Positions 44,024 to 53,281 of a stretch of 64,000 nt of DNA are shown here, piece after piece. Below the pieces are notes generated by a model. That model did no database searches. It had not been told where the DNA came from and saw only the letters and a program-made list of their open reading frames with translations. The stretch comes from an uncultured Collinsella sp. (GTDB taxonomy: Bacteria; Actinomycetota; Coriobacteriia; Coriobacteriales; Coriobacteriaceae). Position 1 is the stretch's first letter; the number at the start of each line of letters is the position of its first letter. The stretch lies in assembly GCA_902470765.1 (NCBI GenBank), contig CABRHW010000004.1, positions 1-64,000 of the forward strand, given 5' to 3'. The position numbers were made by a program, and so were the translations under genes.

Positions 44024-45448
44024 CTAGCACACACCTTCCACAAAGCGGTCGAGCTCAACAAAACGGGAACCCTTGACCAGTACAACATCATGTTTTTCAA
44101 GCGCGCCGCCCATGCGGTCGAGCACCTGCTGATAATCGGAGAACACCTGGATGCGATCCTCGTCCATGCCCATCATGCGCGCGGCATCGGCCATAAGCTG
44201 GGCCAGCTCACCACCCACGCACGCCAGCATGTCGAGCTTCTTGGCGGCGGCATAGGCGCCCACGAGCTCATGCATGCGAGGAGCCTCATCGCCCATCTCG
44301 CCCATCTCGCCCAGGATCGCCATGCGAGACCCCGTGCACGAAAGCGAGCACAGCAGATCGAGGCCAGCAGCCATGGATTCGGCACTGGCGTTATAGGAAT
44401 CGTCGATGACGCGGGCACCGCTCTTGGCGCGCTTGATCTCTTGGCGGTGACCGGTGATCGTGAGGCCCCTAAAGGCAGCATCGATCTGCTCGGGCGTCAC
44501 GCCCAGGCGATAGGCAACCGCGGCGGCCTTAACGGCATTTGGGACGGACTGCACGCCGGGGATGGCAAGCATGGTATCGATTGTCTCGCCCTGACCAAAA
44601 TCGAGCGTAAAGACCGGACGGCCCTCGTCATCAACTCGAACGTCGCGGGCACGGACCTCATCATCGTCCGAGACGCCGGCCAGCATCACGTCGATACCAG
44701 CAGGCTGGGCGAACGTATCGCGAATGAACGGCGTAAAGTCGTCCTCGCCGCCCAAAACCAGCAGCGGCAAGAAGTCGCCAGCGGCGCACATACCATGGAC
44801 AATCTCGGCCTTAGCGCGGGCGATGTTCTCGCGGCTACCCAAAATGCCGATATGAGAGGTACCAATCTTGCTCACGATGGCAAGGTTGGGATTGGCGGAC
44901 TGGGACAGGCGCTCGATCTCGTGGAAATGGTTCATGCCCATCTCGAGCACCAGGACCTCGGTATCGGCCGGAGCGGAAAGCACCGTGAGTGGCATGCCGA
45001 TCAGGTTATTGAAATTGCCCTTGGTGGCCCAGACACGATAGCGCTTGGCGAGCACAGCGGCGAGCACGTCCTTGGTCGTCGTCTTGCCGATGGAACCGGT
45101 AATACCAACGACCAGGCAGCCAAGCTCCAGACGGTACGTGTGCGCCAAACGCAGCAGAAACTCCTCGGGATCATCGGTCAGCAAGATGGCACAGCCCTTG
45201 TCCTGCGCCAGCGAGACCAGCTCGGCCTCGGGCTCACGCGTCATCACGACGGCGCCGGCACCCGACTGGACGGCACGGGAAGCAAAATCATTGCCGTCGA
45301 CGTTTTCACCGGGAAAGGCGACGAAAATCGTCCCTTCCTCGACCTGGCGCGAGTCGATAACGCACCCGCGGCATACCCGATCGGCTTCTCCCGTCACGGT
45401 TCGGGCCCCTGTTGCGGCCGCGAGGTTGTTGACGGCGATCTCTATCAT
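44024..45448 (-). CDS. murF: UDP-MurNAc-tripeptide--D-alanyl-D-alanine ligase
   Basis: MurF adds D-Ala-D-Ala to complete the pentapeptide. The 474-residue protein has the P-loop GITGSIGKTTTKD (about 109-121), LVLEMGMNHFHEIERLS and DDSYNASAESM. The preceding gene is ftsI; no murE lies between them, although murE is the usual occupant of that place. The spacer of 127 nt upstream contains a GATACAAT sequence that may be a local -10 box. Confidence 0.96.
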   Translation of the reverse strand: MIEIAVNNLAAATGARTVTGEADRVCRGCVIDSRQVEEGTIFVAFPGENVDGNDFASRAVQSGAGAVVMTREPEAELVSLAQDKGCAILLTDDPEEFLLRLAHTYRLELGCLVVGITGSIGKTTTKDVLAAVLAKRYRVWATKGNFNNLIGMPLTVLSAPADTEVLVLEMGMNHFHEIERLSQSANPNLAIVSKIGTSHIGILGSRENIARAKAEIVHGMCAAGDFLPLLVLGGEDDFTPFIRDTFAQPAGIDVMLAGVSDDDEVRARDVRVDDEGRPVFTLDFGQGETIDTMLAIPGVQSVPNAVKAAAVAYRLGVTPEQIDAAFRGLTITGHRQEIKRAKSGARVIDDSYNASAESMAAGLDLLCSLSCTGSRMAILGEMGEMGDEAPRMHELVGAYAAAKKLDMLACVGGELAQLMADAARMMGMDEDRIQVFSDYQQVLDRMGGALEKHDVVLVKGSRFVELDRFVEGVC

Positions 45449-45575
45449 TGCAGCTCCCCTGTAAACCTAATAATGCTATCGGCGTATTGTATCCCAGCGC
45501 CGCGCATGCGTGGTGCAGGGCATGTGAACACCCCTCATATGGGACAACAAACCACGCCCCAAAGATTGTAACCCC

Positions 45576-47441
45576 CTACTTCGTGTGCGGGATACCCAGC
45601 ACGTCGAGCGCGTTGGCCATAATGGACTGGAACGGCACCGCAGCGGCATCTGAGCCGCTCGGCGTTCCGTCGAGCGTGATATAGCACAGCACCTTGGGCG
45701 ATTGTGCCGGTGCAAAACCCATAAAGGACGACATGTAGTTCTCCTTGAGGTAGCCGCCGTTCTCGTCGGCTCGTTCGGCCGTACCGGTCTTACCCGCCAC
45801 GTCATAGCCGTCAACCGCGCCGCCAACGCCCGTTCCCTCGGACACGACCGTCTGCATGCACGATGTCACCTGGGATGCGGCGTCCTCCGAAATCGCGCGC
45901 TCGCCTTCGCCCCAGTCCTTCTCGTCGCCTTTGCTGGACTTATAGAAGTGCGGGGTCATCATCACGCCGCCGTTGGCGATGCCGCCCACGGCACGTGCGA
46001 TCTCAATCGGCGAGACGGACAGCGCCTGTCCAAAGCTCATCGAACCCAGCGTGGCGCCGTCATACTGGTCACGCTCCTTGACGATGCCCAGGCTCTCGCC
46101 CGGAAAATCGACACCGGAGCTGTGACCTATGCCCCACTTGTCCACATAGGCGGCAAAGTCATCCGCACCGATCTTGCGCCCCACCAGGACAAAGCCCACG
46201 TTGGACGAACGGCGCATCATCTCGCGCACATCCATGGTCATGGCATAGTCGCGCTTGTCGGCATCGGTGACGGTATCGTCACCCACCTTGATGCTCGCCG
46301 GCACCTCAAACGACGTACTCGATCGCACGACGCCCAAGTCGAAGCCGGCGCCCGCCACGAGCGTCTTAAAGACCGAGCCGGGCTCGTAGGCGTCGGTGAC
46401 CAGGCGCAAGTTCATATCCTCGGTCTTGGCGTTTTCCAGATCGGTCTGGTCGTAGGTCGGGTACGAGCAGGCGGCGAGAATTTCACCAGTCGTGGGGTCG
46501 GTGACCAAAGCCGAGCCGTTCTTGGCCTTTGTCTTCTCGACAGCCTCCGCCAAAGCATCCTCAGCCGCTCGCTGCATATTGACGTCGAGCGTCGTCACGA
46601 TGTCAACGCCGTCGACCGCAGCCACCTTTTTATAGGCACCGCCCGCGATATAGCTGCCGTCCCTCGCGCGCTCGCGCACGAGGGTACCATTCGTGCCGGT
46701 CAGAAGCTTGTTGTATTGCTTTTCGAGACCCGTCAAGCCGTCGTTGTCTACATTCACTACACCCAGCACCTGCGATGCCAGATTGCCGTATGGATATACG
46801 CGCTTCATGGCCTGCTCAAAAAGCACGCCGGGCAGGTTCTTCTTCTCCAGCGCCGCAGCATCGTCTTCGTCCACCTGGCGCTTGATATACACCCAGGTGC
46901 CATCGGACTCGACGAGCTTGCGGCAGGTCTTTTTATCGATTCCAGTTGCCTTGACCAGCGCCGACACCGTCTTGTCAACATCCTCGACAAGCTGCGGGTT
47001 CACGGCGATGTTGCGACATTCGACCGACGACGCCAGCACGTTACCGTTGCGGTCGTAGATGGTGCCGCGCTTGGCATAGAGGGTCTGTGCAAGCAGGCGG
47101 CGCGCATCGGCACGCTCGCGCAGTTTATCGGCTTCGACAATTTGATAGTCGGCAAGGCGAAAGACGCCCAAGCTCAAACCAAGCCCGATGAAGCCCATGA
47201 TGGCTTTGCGGCGAGGCAGAGGCGTGCCTGTGAGCCATTCGGTCGACGAACTCTTGCGCGACCTGGTGTTATGCATTTGAGGGCCGTCCGAGCCGCGAAG
47301 TCGCGACGCCGGGTCGTTGCCACGGGACTGCCCGGCGTTGTAAGATTGCCGACCCGTTCCTTGATAACCAGAACGTCCCCGCGACGAGGGACGTCCAGAA
47401 CCGCGGCCCCCATCGGAACCGCGGCGATAGTCATTTGTCAT
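45576..47441 (-). CDS. ftsI: FtsI/PBP3-type penicillin-binding transpeptidase
   Basis: This is the septal cross-linking enzyme. The 621-residue protein has a Gly/Arg/Ser-rich cytoplasmic tail (about 1-75), one transmembrane helix (about 80-98), a dimerisation domain starting at AKRGTIYDRNG, and the transpeptidase domain with SxxK EPGSVFKT (active Ser), SxN RRSSNVG and KTG VAGKTGTAE. There is no PASTA domain at the C-terminus. Confidence 0.95.
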   Translation of the reverse strand: MTNDYRRGSDGGRGSGRPSSRGRSGYQGTGRQSYNAGQSRGNDPASRLRGSDGPQMHNTRSRKSSSTEWLTGTPLPRRKAIMGFIGLGLSLGVFRLADYQIVEADKLRERADARRLLAQTLYAKRGTIYDRNGNVLASSVECRNIAVNPQLVEDVDKTVSALVKATGIDKKTCRKLVESDGTWVYIKRQVDEDDAAALEKKNLPGVLFEQAMKRVYPYGNLASQVLGVVNVDNDGLTGLEKQYNKLLTGTNGTLVRERARDGSYIAGGAYKKVAAVDGVDIVTTLDVNMQRAAEDALAEAVEKTKAKNGSALVTDPTTGEILAACSYPTYDQTDLENAKTEDMNLRLVTDAYEPGSVFKTLVAGAGFDLGVVRSSTSFEVPASIKVGDDTVTDADKRDYAMTMDVREMMRRSSNVGFVLVGRKIGADDFAAYVDKWGIGHSSGVDFPGESLGIVKERDQYDGATLGSMSFGQALSVSPIEIARAVGGIANGGVMMTPHFYKSSKGDEKDWGEGERAISEDAASQVTSCMQTVVSEGTGVGGAVDGYDVAGKTGTAERADENGGYLKENYMSSFMGFAPAQSPKVLCYITLDGTPSGSDAAAVPFQSIMANALDVLGIPHTK

Positions 47442-47458
47442 ACTCAGCTACCGTCTTG

Positions 47459-47929
47459 CTACTGAGCGGTCGCGGTCGCGTTGGCGCCCGCGGCTGCATC
47501 CTGCGAAAAGTCAAGTGTAACGCTCTCGCTGGGCTCCACCATGCCATAAGCGCCCGCAAGGTCGCGAATGCGCGTGTCGGCGCCATAGACCGAATGCATG
47601 ACCTCCAGGTCGGAGCTCTCATCGGTCGCCTTTTCGAGCGTGCTGGTAAGCTCGGCGTTGCTGTTGAGCACCTGGGCCGTAACGCCGGCGAGCGCCACGC
47701 GGGCGACGCCGATCGTCATGAAGATAGCCGCAATGATGCAAAACGTTTTAAGAACGCTCATGAAAACCGGGCTTACCGCCTGGTTTGCCTGACGGCCCGC
47801 GCCCGTGTAGACATCAAAGCGCGGCGCGCGCTGCTCACGGGGAGCAACGGGGGCCTGCGGCGTCTCACGATAGGCGGGCATGGCGTTCATATCATAGGCG
47901 AGTGCTGCGCTTGAAGTGTTGTAGCCCAT
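47459..47929 (-). CDS. FtsL-like septal membrane protein
   Basis: The 156-residue protein has a polar N-terminus of about 55 residues, one transmembrane helix (about 58-82) and a following short coiled-coil-like region (NSNAELTSTLEKATDES). It ends in an Ala/Thr-rich tail. The topology and the position between rsmH and ftsI are those of FtsL, which bridges FtsQ and FtsB. FtsL sequences are poorly conserved, so the call rests on context and topology. Confidence 0.7.
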   Translation of the reverse strand: MGYNTSSAALAYDMNAMPAYRETPQAPVAPREQRAPRFDVYTGAGRQANQAVSPVFMSVLKTFCIIAAIFMTIGVARVALAGVTAQVLNSNAELTSTLEKATDESSDLEVMHSVYGADTRIRDLAGAYGMVEPSESVTLDFSQDAAAGANATATAQ

Positions 47930-48019
47930 GATATGCCGCCTCCCATCCCGAGTACGTTGGTAGTGTGTTTAAGCTTCGTTTATGGTGCGAGCGGGAGGTC
48001 CAATATCGCGCGGTCGCGC

Positions 48020-48985
48020 CTACAGACGCTGCGCCACGCGGATTTTGGCTGATCTCGCCCGAGGGTTGCGCTCAACCTCATCAGGCTGGGCAACCAAGGG
48101 TTTGCGGGTGATGACCTTGAGTATCGGCACGTTGCCGCACACGCACACCGGAATCTCCGGCGGACACGTGCACCCCTGGCTCATCTCCTTAAAGTGGTTC
48201 TTTACGATACGGTCCTCGAGCGAGTGATACGAGATGACGCAGATACGTCCGCCCGGGTTGAGCCACCTGGTGGCGGCATCAAGCCCTCGTTCGAGCACAT
48301 CGAGCTCGTGATTGACCTCGATGCGAATGGCCTGGAAACTTTTCTTGGCCGGGTGTCCGCCATGCCGACGAGCGGCAGCCGGGATACCCGCCTTGATGAT
48401 CTCGACAAATTGGCCGGTGGTTTCGATCGGTTCTTGCTCGCGGCGGCGCACGATCTCGCGCGCAATCTGCGAGGCGAACTTCTCTTCTCCGTAGACGCGT
48501 AGAATCCGGGCGAGGTCGTGTTCGTTATAGGTGTTGATGACCTCAGCTGCGTTTAAGGTGTTATTACCCGGATCCATCCGCATGTCCAATGGGGCGTCCT
48601 CGTTATACGAAAAGCCCCTGCCAGGGATATCGAGTTGCGGTGACGAAACGCCCAAATCGAACAGGAAGCCATCGACCCCGGGCACCTCGGCCGAGCAAAG
48701 CAGCTCGTCCAAGTCGCCGAAGTTGCCCTTCAGCAGCTGGTGCGGAACGCCGGGAACCTCGCGGTCCAGACGGGCACCAGCGGCCTCGAGGGCCATGTCG
48801 TCCTGATCGACGCCGAGCAAAAGGCCCGTCTCCCCCACCTGCGCGGCCATCTTTACCGAATGGCCGGCACCGCCAAGGGTGCAATCGCAGACAACGGAGC
48901 CGCTCTTTAGCCGCAGCGACTCAAGCACTTCGCCGAGCATGACAGGTTCATGCCGATATTCTTGTGTCAAGATCCCACGCTCCAT
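48020..48985 (-). CDS. rsmH: 16S rRNA (cytosine(1402)-N(4))-methyltransferase
   Basis: RsmH methylates C1402 in the ribosomal P site. The 321-residue protein has RHEPVMLGEVLESL near the start, the SAM-binding CDCTLGGAGHSVKM, FDLGVSSPQLD, GRGFSYNEDAPLDMRMD and the C-terminal PLVAQPDEVERNPRARSAKIRVAQ. Two starts are possible: ATG 48985, or TTG 48970 with GGAG 9 nt upstream. It is 20 nt downstream of mraZ. Confidence 0.95.
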   Translation of the reverse strand: MERGILTQEYRHEPVMLGEVLESLRLKSGSVVCDCTLGGAGHSVKMAAQVGETGLLLGVDQDDMALEAAGARLDREVPGVPHQLLKGNFGDLDELLCSAEVPGVDGFLFDLGVSSPQLDIPGRGFSYNEDAPLDMRMDPGNNTLNAAEVINTYNEHDLARILRVYGEEKFASQIAREIVRRREQEPIETTGQFVEIIKAGIPAAARRHGGHPAKKSFQAIRIEVNHELDVLERGLDAATRWLNPGGRICVISYHSLEDRIVKNHFKEMSQGCTCPPEIPVCVCGNVPILKVITRKPLVAQPDEVERNPRARSAKIRVAQRL

Positions 48986-49005
48986 CCGTTACCCGTGCCT
49001 TGCCC

Positions 49006-49440
49006 TTACGAGAAGAAGAGGTCCAGCAGGGCCTCATCGTCATCGTCCTCATCGGCCGCGGCGCGATCCCAAACCTCAAGGTGGTCGTAGTTGCCCACAA
49101 CCGTGACCTCGCGGTCGAGGTTCGCCTGCTTGCGGAGAGACTCGGAAAGACCGATACGACCGGCGCTGTCCACGTCCATCGACGTGGTGCGCTTGTTGAT
49201 CGCCCTCATGAGCTTCTGGTCGTTGATGTCACGCGGGTTAAAACCCTCGTGGCCCTCACGACCCGCGAAGAGTCCTTCGACCCACTTATCGAAGGCCTCG
49301 GCAGAGAACACGTACAGAGCATCGACATCCAGGGCTTTGAACACGCGAACGTGCTCTCCAAGCTCCTCGCGAAGGGGTGCAGGCAGGGATAGACGACCTT
49401 TTGCATCGAGATTGCGCTCGTATGCACCCGTCATTCCCAT
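49006..49440 (-). CDS. mraZ: Division/cell wall cluster regulator MraZ
   Basis: MraZ is a DNA-binding repressor of its own operon. The 144-residue AbrB-like protein has the two half-repeats with the family D-x-K-GR and D-x-AGR motifs (LDAKGRLSLPAPLRE at 11-25; VDSAGRIGLSESLRK). A strongly acidic patch occurs near the end. The ribosome-binding site is GGGGAGG. It is the first gene of the long cluster. Confidence 0.95.
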   Translation of the reverse strand: MGMTGAYERNLDAKGRLSLPAPLREELGEHVRVFKALDVDALYVFSAEAFDKWVEGLFAGREGHEGFNPRDINDQKLMRAINKRTTSMDVDSAGRIGLSESLRKQANLDREVTVVGNYDHLEVWDRAAADEDDDDEALLDLFFS

Positions 49441-49506
49441 GTGCGCCCTCCCCTCGGTTACTCAGATGGCACGTACGCGGGGAACCACCCCGCCTGTCGA
49501 CGTCAT

Positions 49507-49600
49507 CAATAATATGGGGAACCGCCCCATTTTTCAACACCTTTCCCCACCCCTTCCCCCACCCCGCCCCACCACTCCACCCTCAATATGTTGTAAAACA
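49507..49600 (-). promoter_or_regulatory. mra promoter with candidate MraZ operator
   Basis: On the minus strand TTGAAA (49532-49537), exactly 17 nt and TATTAT (49509-49514) form a strong promoter. Just upstream (about 49541-49585) lies a G-rich block with repeated TGGGG units at 10-12 nt steps, like the TGGGN direct repeats bound by MraZ in other bacteria. Further upstream, AACATATTG occurs twice, once inside an AACACAA/TTGTGTT palindrome (about 49619-49640). Confidence 0.65.
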
Positions 49601-49640
49601 CCCCCGAGCATATGTTCGAAAACACAATATGTTGTGTTTG

Positions 49641-49902
49641 CAGCAAAGGCGTGATGCCACCTGTAGAACCACGCCCGCGAACCTCAACCTTCAAGTTGAC
49701 CTTGAGGCGATTTTTACGTCCCTTTACACGCCGTTCACATCGCCCCCAAACTCCCCCACCCACGACACACACGGCCCACCACCGCGTCGGTGTCTGGCGA
49801 AAAATGGGACGGGCCCCAGATTGCCCATGCGCGCAAAAGTGCGTCTCGGCAATCTGGGGCCCGTCCCCTTTAATATTTATAAATATGCAGGTCAGCGAGG
49901 TG
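49641..49902. other. Spacer between mra promoter and xerD
   Basis: No coding frame is convincing. It has a CTCAACCTTCAAGTTGACCTTGAG-like imperfect palindrome near 49683-49706 and the long hairpin 49806-49867. Confidence 0.45.
49806..49867 (-). repeat. Long hairpin with 20-bp perfect arms, possible xerD terminator
   Basis: Arms at 49806-49825 and 49848-49867 are exactly complementary, with a 22-nt loop. On the minus strand the stem is followed by ATTTTT, 36 nt past the xerD stop, so it could end that transcript. The arms are far longer than needed for a terminator. Confidence 0.85.
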
Positions 49903-50844
49903 CTAGCGATGTGCCAGCGGGTGCGCCGCCAGATAGACCTCGGTCAGTTGCGTACGATCGACATGCGTGTAGATCTGCGTGGTCGATATATCGGCATGCC
50001 CCAAGATCTCCTGTAGCACACGGAGGTCTGCGCCGCCCGCAAGCATATGGGTGGCAAAGGAGTGACGCAGCGTATGGGGATGGAGCCCCACCAGTCCCAC
50101 CTGGCGCCCGTAGCGCTCACAGATGGCATGGATGCCCTGGCGCGACAGACGGCGGCCGTTCTTATTTAAAAAGACCGCCGAGGTCTCGGTTCCGCGGGCA
50201 TGGACCGCCAAGCGAGAACGCCCCTCAGTTACATAGAGCGTCAGGGCTCGCGCCGCGCTTCCCACCAGCGGTGACAGGCGTTCCTTTGAGCCCTTACCGC
50301 GAACGAGCACAAAGCCATCGTCGATATGGATATCGCCCACATCGAGCCCCACCAACTCGCTCACACGTAAGCCGCATCCGTAGAGCACTTCCAAGATGGC
50401 ATGGTCGCGCAAGCCCATCTCGCCCTCGGGGAAGTCTTGATCGAGCAGCGCCGAGACATCCTCCACCGATAGATACTCCGGCAAACGCTCAGCCTTTTTA
50501 GGCAGGCGCAACGCCGCCGTTGGATTTTGGGCCACAGCCCCATCGCGCACCAAAAAGGCATGCAGGCCCTTCACGGCCGCAAGCGCACGCTCCACCGAGG
50601 CATCGGAATAGCCCCCATCGCGACGGTCGGCGACAAAGCCCTCCACGACCTGACGGGTCACCTCTTCAAAAGACACAATACCCGCCCGCTCCAGATAGGC
50701 GCAGTACGTCGTCAGGTCACGACGGTAGGCCGCAATCGTGTTGCGCGCCAAACCCCGCTCGACCGCGAGGTAATCGAGATACTCCCCCGCCGCCACGGCG
50801 AGCGACGAGGGAGTAGCTTCGGTATGTTCCTTATTCGCCGGCAC
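49903..50844 (-). CDS. xerD: Tyrosine recombinase XerD
   Basis: XerD resolves chromosome dimers at dif with XerC. The 313-residue protein has the core-binding domain (about 15-105, ERGLARNTIAAYRRDL) and the catalytic domain with Arg in GCGLRVSELV, HTLRHSFATHML (His and Arg), GHADISTTQIYTHV (His and nucleophile Tyr). GTG 50844 is chosen because it sits just after the pyrG stop and gives normal length; the longer frame to 50997 lies inside pyrG. It is a housekeeping recombinase, not a mobile-element integrase, judged by length and context. Confidence 0.92.
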   Translation of the reverse strand: MPANKEHTEATPSSLAVAAGEYLDYLAVERGLARNTIAAYRRDLTTYCAYLERAGIVSFEEVTRQVVEGFVADRRDGGYSDASVERALAAVKGLHAFLVRDGAVAQNPTAALRLPKKAERLPEYLSVEDVSALLDQDFPEGEMGLRDHAILEVLYGCGLRVSELVGLDVGDIHIDDGFVLVRGKGSKERLSPLVGSAARALTLYVTEGRSRLAVHARGTETSAVFLNKNGRRLSRQGIHAICERYGRQVGLVGLHPHTLRHSFATHMLAGGADLRVLQEILGHADISTTQIYTHVDRTQLTEVYLAAHPLAHR

Positions 50845-50846
50845 CC

Positions 50847-52508
50847 TTAGTCCGTAGCGAGGTTCATGGGCGTCACCTGCAGACGGTCGACACCCTCGTG
50901 CTGGCCGATCGAAGCGCGCACGAACTCGCGGAACAGCGGCTGCGGGTTGGTCGGGCGGCTCTTGAACTCGGGATGAGCCTGGGTTGCCACATACCACGGA
51001 TGCACGTCGCGCGGCAGCTCGACCATCTCGACCAGGCGCTCGTCGGGCGACAGACCCGAGATAACCAAGCCGGCGTCCTCGAGCTGGTCACGGAAGGCGT
51101 TGTTGAACTCAAAGCGATGACGGTGACGCTCGTAGACGAGCTCCTCGCCATATGCCTCGCGAGCAAGGGTATCGGCGGCGAGCTTGCACGGATAGGCGCC
51201 CAGGCGCATGGTGCCGCCCTTCTCGGTCACGTCCTCCTGCGAGCTCATCAGATCGATGACGCTAAACGGGCCGTCCGGATCGAACTCGGAGGAGCTGGCG
51301 CCGGCAAGGCCGACGACGTTGCGGGCGAACTCGCACACGGCCACCTGCATACCCAGGCAAATGCCCAGATACGGAATCTTGTGCTCACGGGCAAACTCGG
51401 CCGCGAGGATCTTGCCCTCCAGGGCGCGCTTGCCAAAGCCGCCGGGGACCAGGATGCCCGAGGCGTCGCCCAAAACCTCGGAGACATTCTGCTCGTCGAG
51501 GCTCTCGCCGTCGACCAGCTGGACGTCCACATGGCGATCGTAGAAGACGCCCGCATGGTGCAGGGCCTCGATAACCGACAGGTACGCATCGGGCAGCTGC
51601 GTGTACTTGCCCACGACGGCGATCTTCACCTTGTCGGCGTGATGGTTGGCGTGATTCTGTTTGCGCAGGAACTCATTCCACTCGCTCATGTCGCGCTCAC
51701 GCGGGTCCAGACCCAAGCGCTCGCAAATGCGCAGGTCAAAGTCCTGCTCGGCAAGCAGCTGCGGAACATCGTAAATGCTCGCGCAGTCCTCGTTGGTAAA
51801 GACACAATCGGTGTCGACGTCGCAGAAGCTTGCGATCTTTCCGCGGATAGCGTCATCGATATGGTGGTCGGAGCGCAGCACGATGATATCGGGCTGGATG
51901 CCAAAGCTGCGGAGCTCCTTGACGGAATGCTGCGTGGGCTTGGTCTTGACCTCGTGGGCGGCGGCGATATAGGGAACGAGCGACACGTGGATGTAGCAGA
52001 CGTTCTCGGGGCCGGCCTCCTTGCGGTACTGACGGATGGCCTCGACAAACGGTTGGGACTCGATGTCGCCGATCGTGCCGCCCAGCTCGGTGATGACTAC
52101 ATCGGAGCCGGTCTGCTCCTCGATGCGGCGGAACTTGTCCTTAATGGCATTGGTGACGTGAGGAATCACCTGCACGGTACCGCCCAAAAAGTCGCCGCGA
52201 CGCTCGCGGGCGATCAAGCTCTTATAGATGGCGCCGGTCGTAAAGTTGGAATCGCGGGTCAGGTTCTCATCAATAAAGCGCTCGTAATGACCCAGGTCCA
52301 GGTCGGACTCGTAACCATCCTCGGTAACGAAGACCTCACCATGCTGGAAGGGGCTCATGGTACCGGGGTCGACGTTCAGATACGGATCGGCCTTCTGCAT
52401 CGTTACTTTGTAGCCACGCGACTTGAGCAGACGGCCCAGCGAGGCCGCGGTGATACCCTTGCCCAGGGACGAAACCACGCCACCGGTTACGAACACATGC
52501 TTGGTCAT
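50847..52508 (-). CDS. pyrG: CTP synthase
   Basis: PyrG aminates UTP to CTP. The 553-residue protein has the N-terminal synthetase (FVTGGVVSSLGKGITAASLG at 6-25, ending near 265) and a C-terminal class I glutamine amidotransferase with GICLGMQ (nucleophile Cys) and HPEFKSRP (catalytic His). It is followed 2 nt later by xerD. Confidence 0.98.
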   Translation of the reverse strand: MTKHVFVTGGVVSSLGKGITAASLGRLLKSRGYKVTMQKADPYLNVDPGTMSPFQHGEVFVTEDGYESDLDLGHYERFIDENLTRDSNFTTGAIYKSLIARERRGDFLGGTVQVIPHVTNAIKDKFRRIEEQTGSDVVITELGGTIGDIESQPFVEAIRQYRKEAGPENVCYIHVSLVPYIAAAHEVKTKPTQHSVKELRSFGIQPDIIVLRSDHHIDDAIRGKIASFCDVDTDCVFTNEDCASIYDVPQLLAEQDFDLRICERLGLDPRERDMSEWNEFLRKQNHANHHADKVKIAVVGKYTQLPDAYLSVIEALHHAGVFYDRHVDVQLVDGESLDEQNVSEVLGDASGILVPGGFGKRALEGKILAAEFAREHKIPYLGICLGMQVAVCEFARNVVGLAGASSSEFDPDGPFSVIDLMSSQEDVTEKGGTMRLGAYPCKLAADTLAREAYGEELVYERHRHRFEFNNAFRDQLEDAGLVISGLSPDERLVEMVELPRDVHPWYVATQAHPEFKSRPTNPQPLFREFVRASIGQHEGVDRLQVTPMNLATD

Positions 52509-52636
52509 ATTGAGTTACCTGCGCTTCCCGTAGAAGTTGTTTATCCACATCTTACGGGTCTTCATTGTAATACTCGCGCCGCGGACCGTTCGCAATTTTT
52601 CTCGCGTGCGATTGCATTTCTCAATCTTGAAACAAA

Positions 52637-52663
52637 ACGCCGCCCGGTTTCCCAGGCGGCGTC
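52637..52663 (-). terminator. Terminator of the winged-helix gene
   Basis: On the minus strand ACGCCGCCTGGG / CCGGGCGGCGT is followed by TTTGTTTC. Confidence 0.8.
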
Positions 52664-52686
52664 GCTATGGCAAGGGTTACATGCTG

Positions 52687-53025
52687 CTATCGATCAGCAA
52701 CCTCGTCCTCAAGCATTTCTTGAACGAGCATGCCGGTACGGACGCCCTCAAGATACCACTCGCCACGTTCGGTGAGGCAAATGCCATTTGCAAGCTGACC
52801 GCCGTCGTCGCTATAACGCGAGACGACATCAATCATGCCTTCGGAATCCAAGCGATCGATTGCGGCGCGGGCACGATACGGCGAAACCCCCACGCGCTCG
52901 GCAAGCGTTTTGCGCGAGAAACCATACGGCCCGCCATTGTCTTCGGTTTGCTGGTCGATCTCCATCAACACCAGCACCTCGACACGCTTCATATCGTTGA
53001 CACTCGCACGACCCTTGCCCGCCAT
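52687..53025 (-). CDS. Winged-helix transcriptional regulator
   Basis: The 112-residue protein has a helix-turn-helix core (FSRKTLAERVGVSPYRARAAIDRLDSEGMIDVV, about 36-68) followed by a beta wing and ITERGEWYL-like end (LTERGEWYLEG). It resembles MarR/PadR-type or replication-initiator-like small DNA-binding proteins. ATG 53025 has GAGGAGG 6 nt upstream. It stands alone between pyrG and the DUF1846 gene. The target is unknown. Confidence 0.8.
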   Translation of the reverse strand: MAGKGRASVNDMKRVEVLVLMEIDQQTEDNGGPYGFSRKTLAERVGVSPYRARAAIDRLDSEGMIDVVSRYSDDGGQLANGICLTERGEWYLEGVRTGMLVQEMLEDEVADR

Positions 53026-53219
53026 AGCAGCCTCCTCAAACCGAGCACGAGCATCTAACGCGCCGTGCGCGACCGACACACCTCACGATGGCAGGTAATA
53101 TCCATCATGCGGCATCCCGCTAAGGATGAAACAGTTACGGTTATTGTATACCGCTCAAATTGTTTCTAGGCAGGTAAACAGCTATTTTTCGCCGAAATAG
53201 GCGCTTTATTGATCAAAAA

Positions 53220-53248
53220 GCCGTACCGGGCGCTAACCCGATACGGCC
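53220..53248 (-). terminator. DUF1846 gene terminator
   Basis: On the minus strand GCCGTATCGGG / CCCGGTACGGC with a short loop is followed by TTTTTG. Confidence 0.88.
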
Positions 53249-53281
53249 AAAATGCAATGCAATTACCGCGGTGCTTCAAAC

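Noticed and set aside
49683..49706. MerR-type operator
   Set aside because: The imperfect palindrome lacks a promoter with an over-long spacer around it, and no MerR-type gene is nearby.
49903..50844. Tyrosine integrase of a mobile element
   Set aside because: The size, sequence blocks and tight linkage to pyrG fit chromosomal XerD; no att repeats or phage genes are near.
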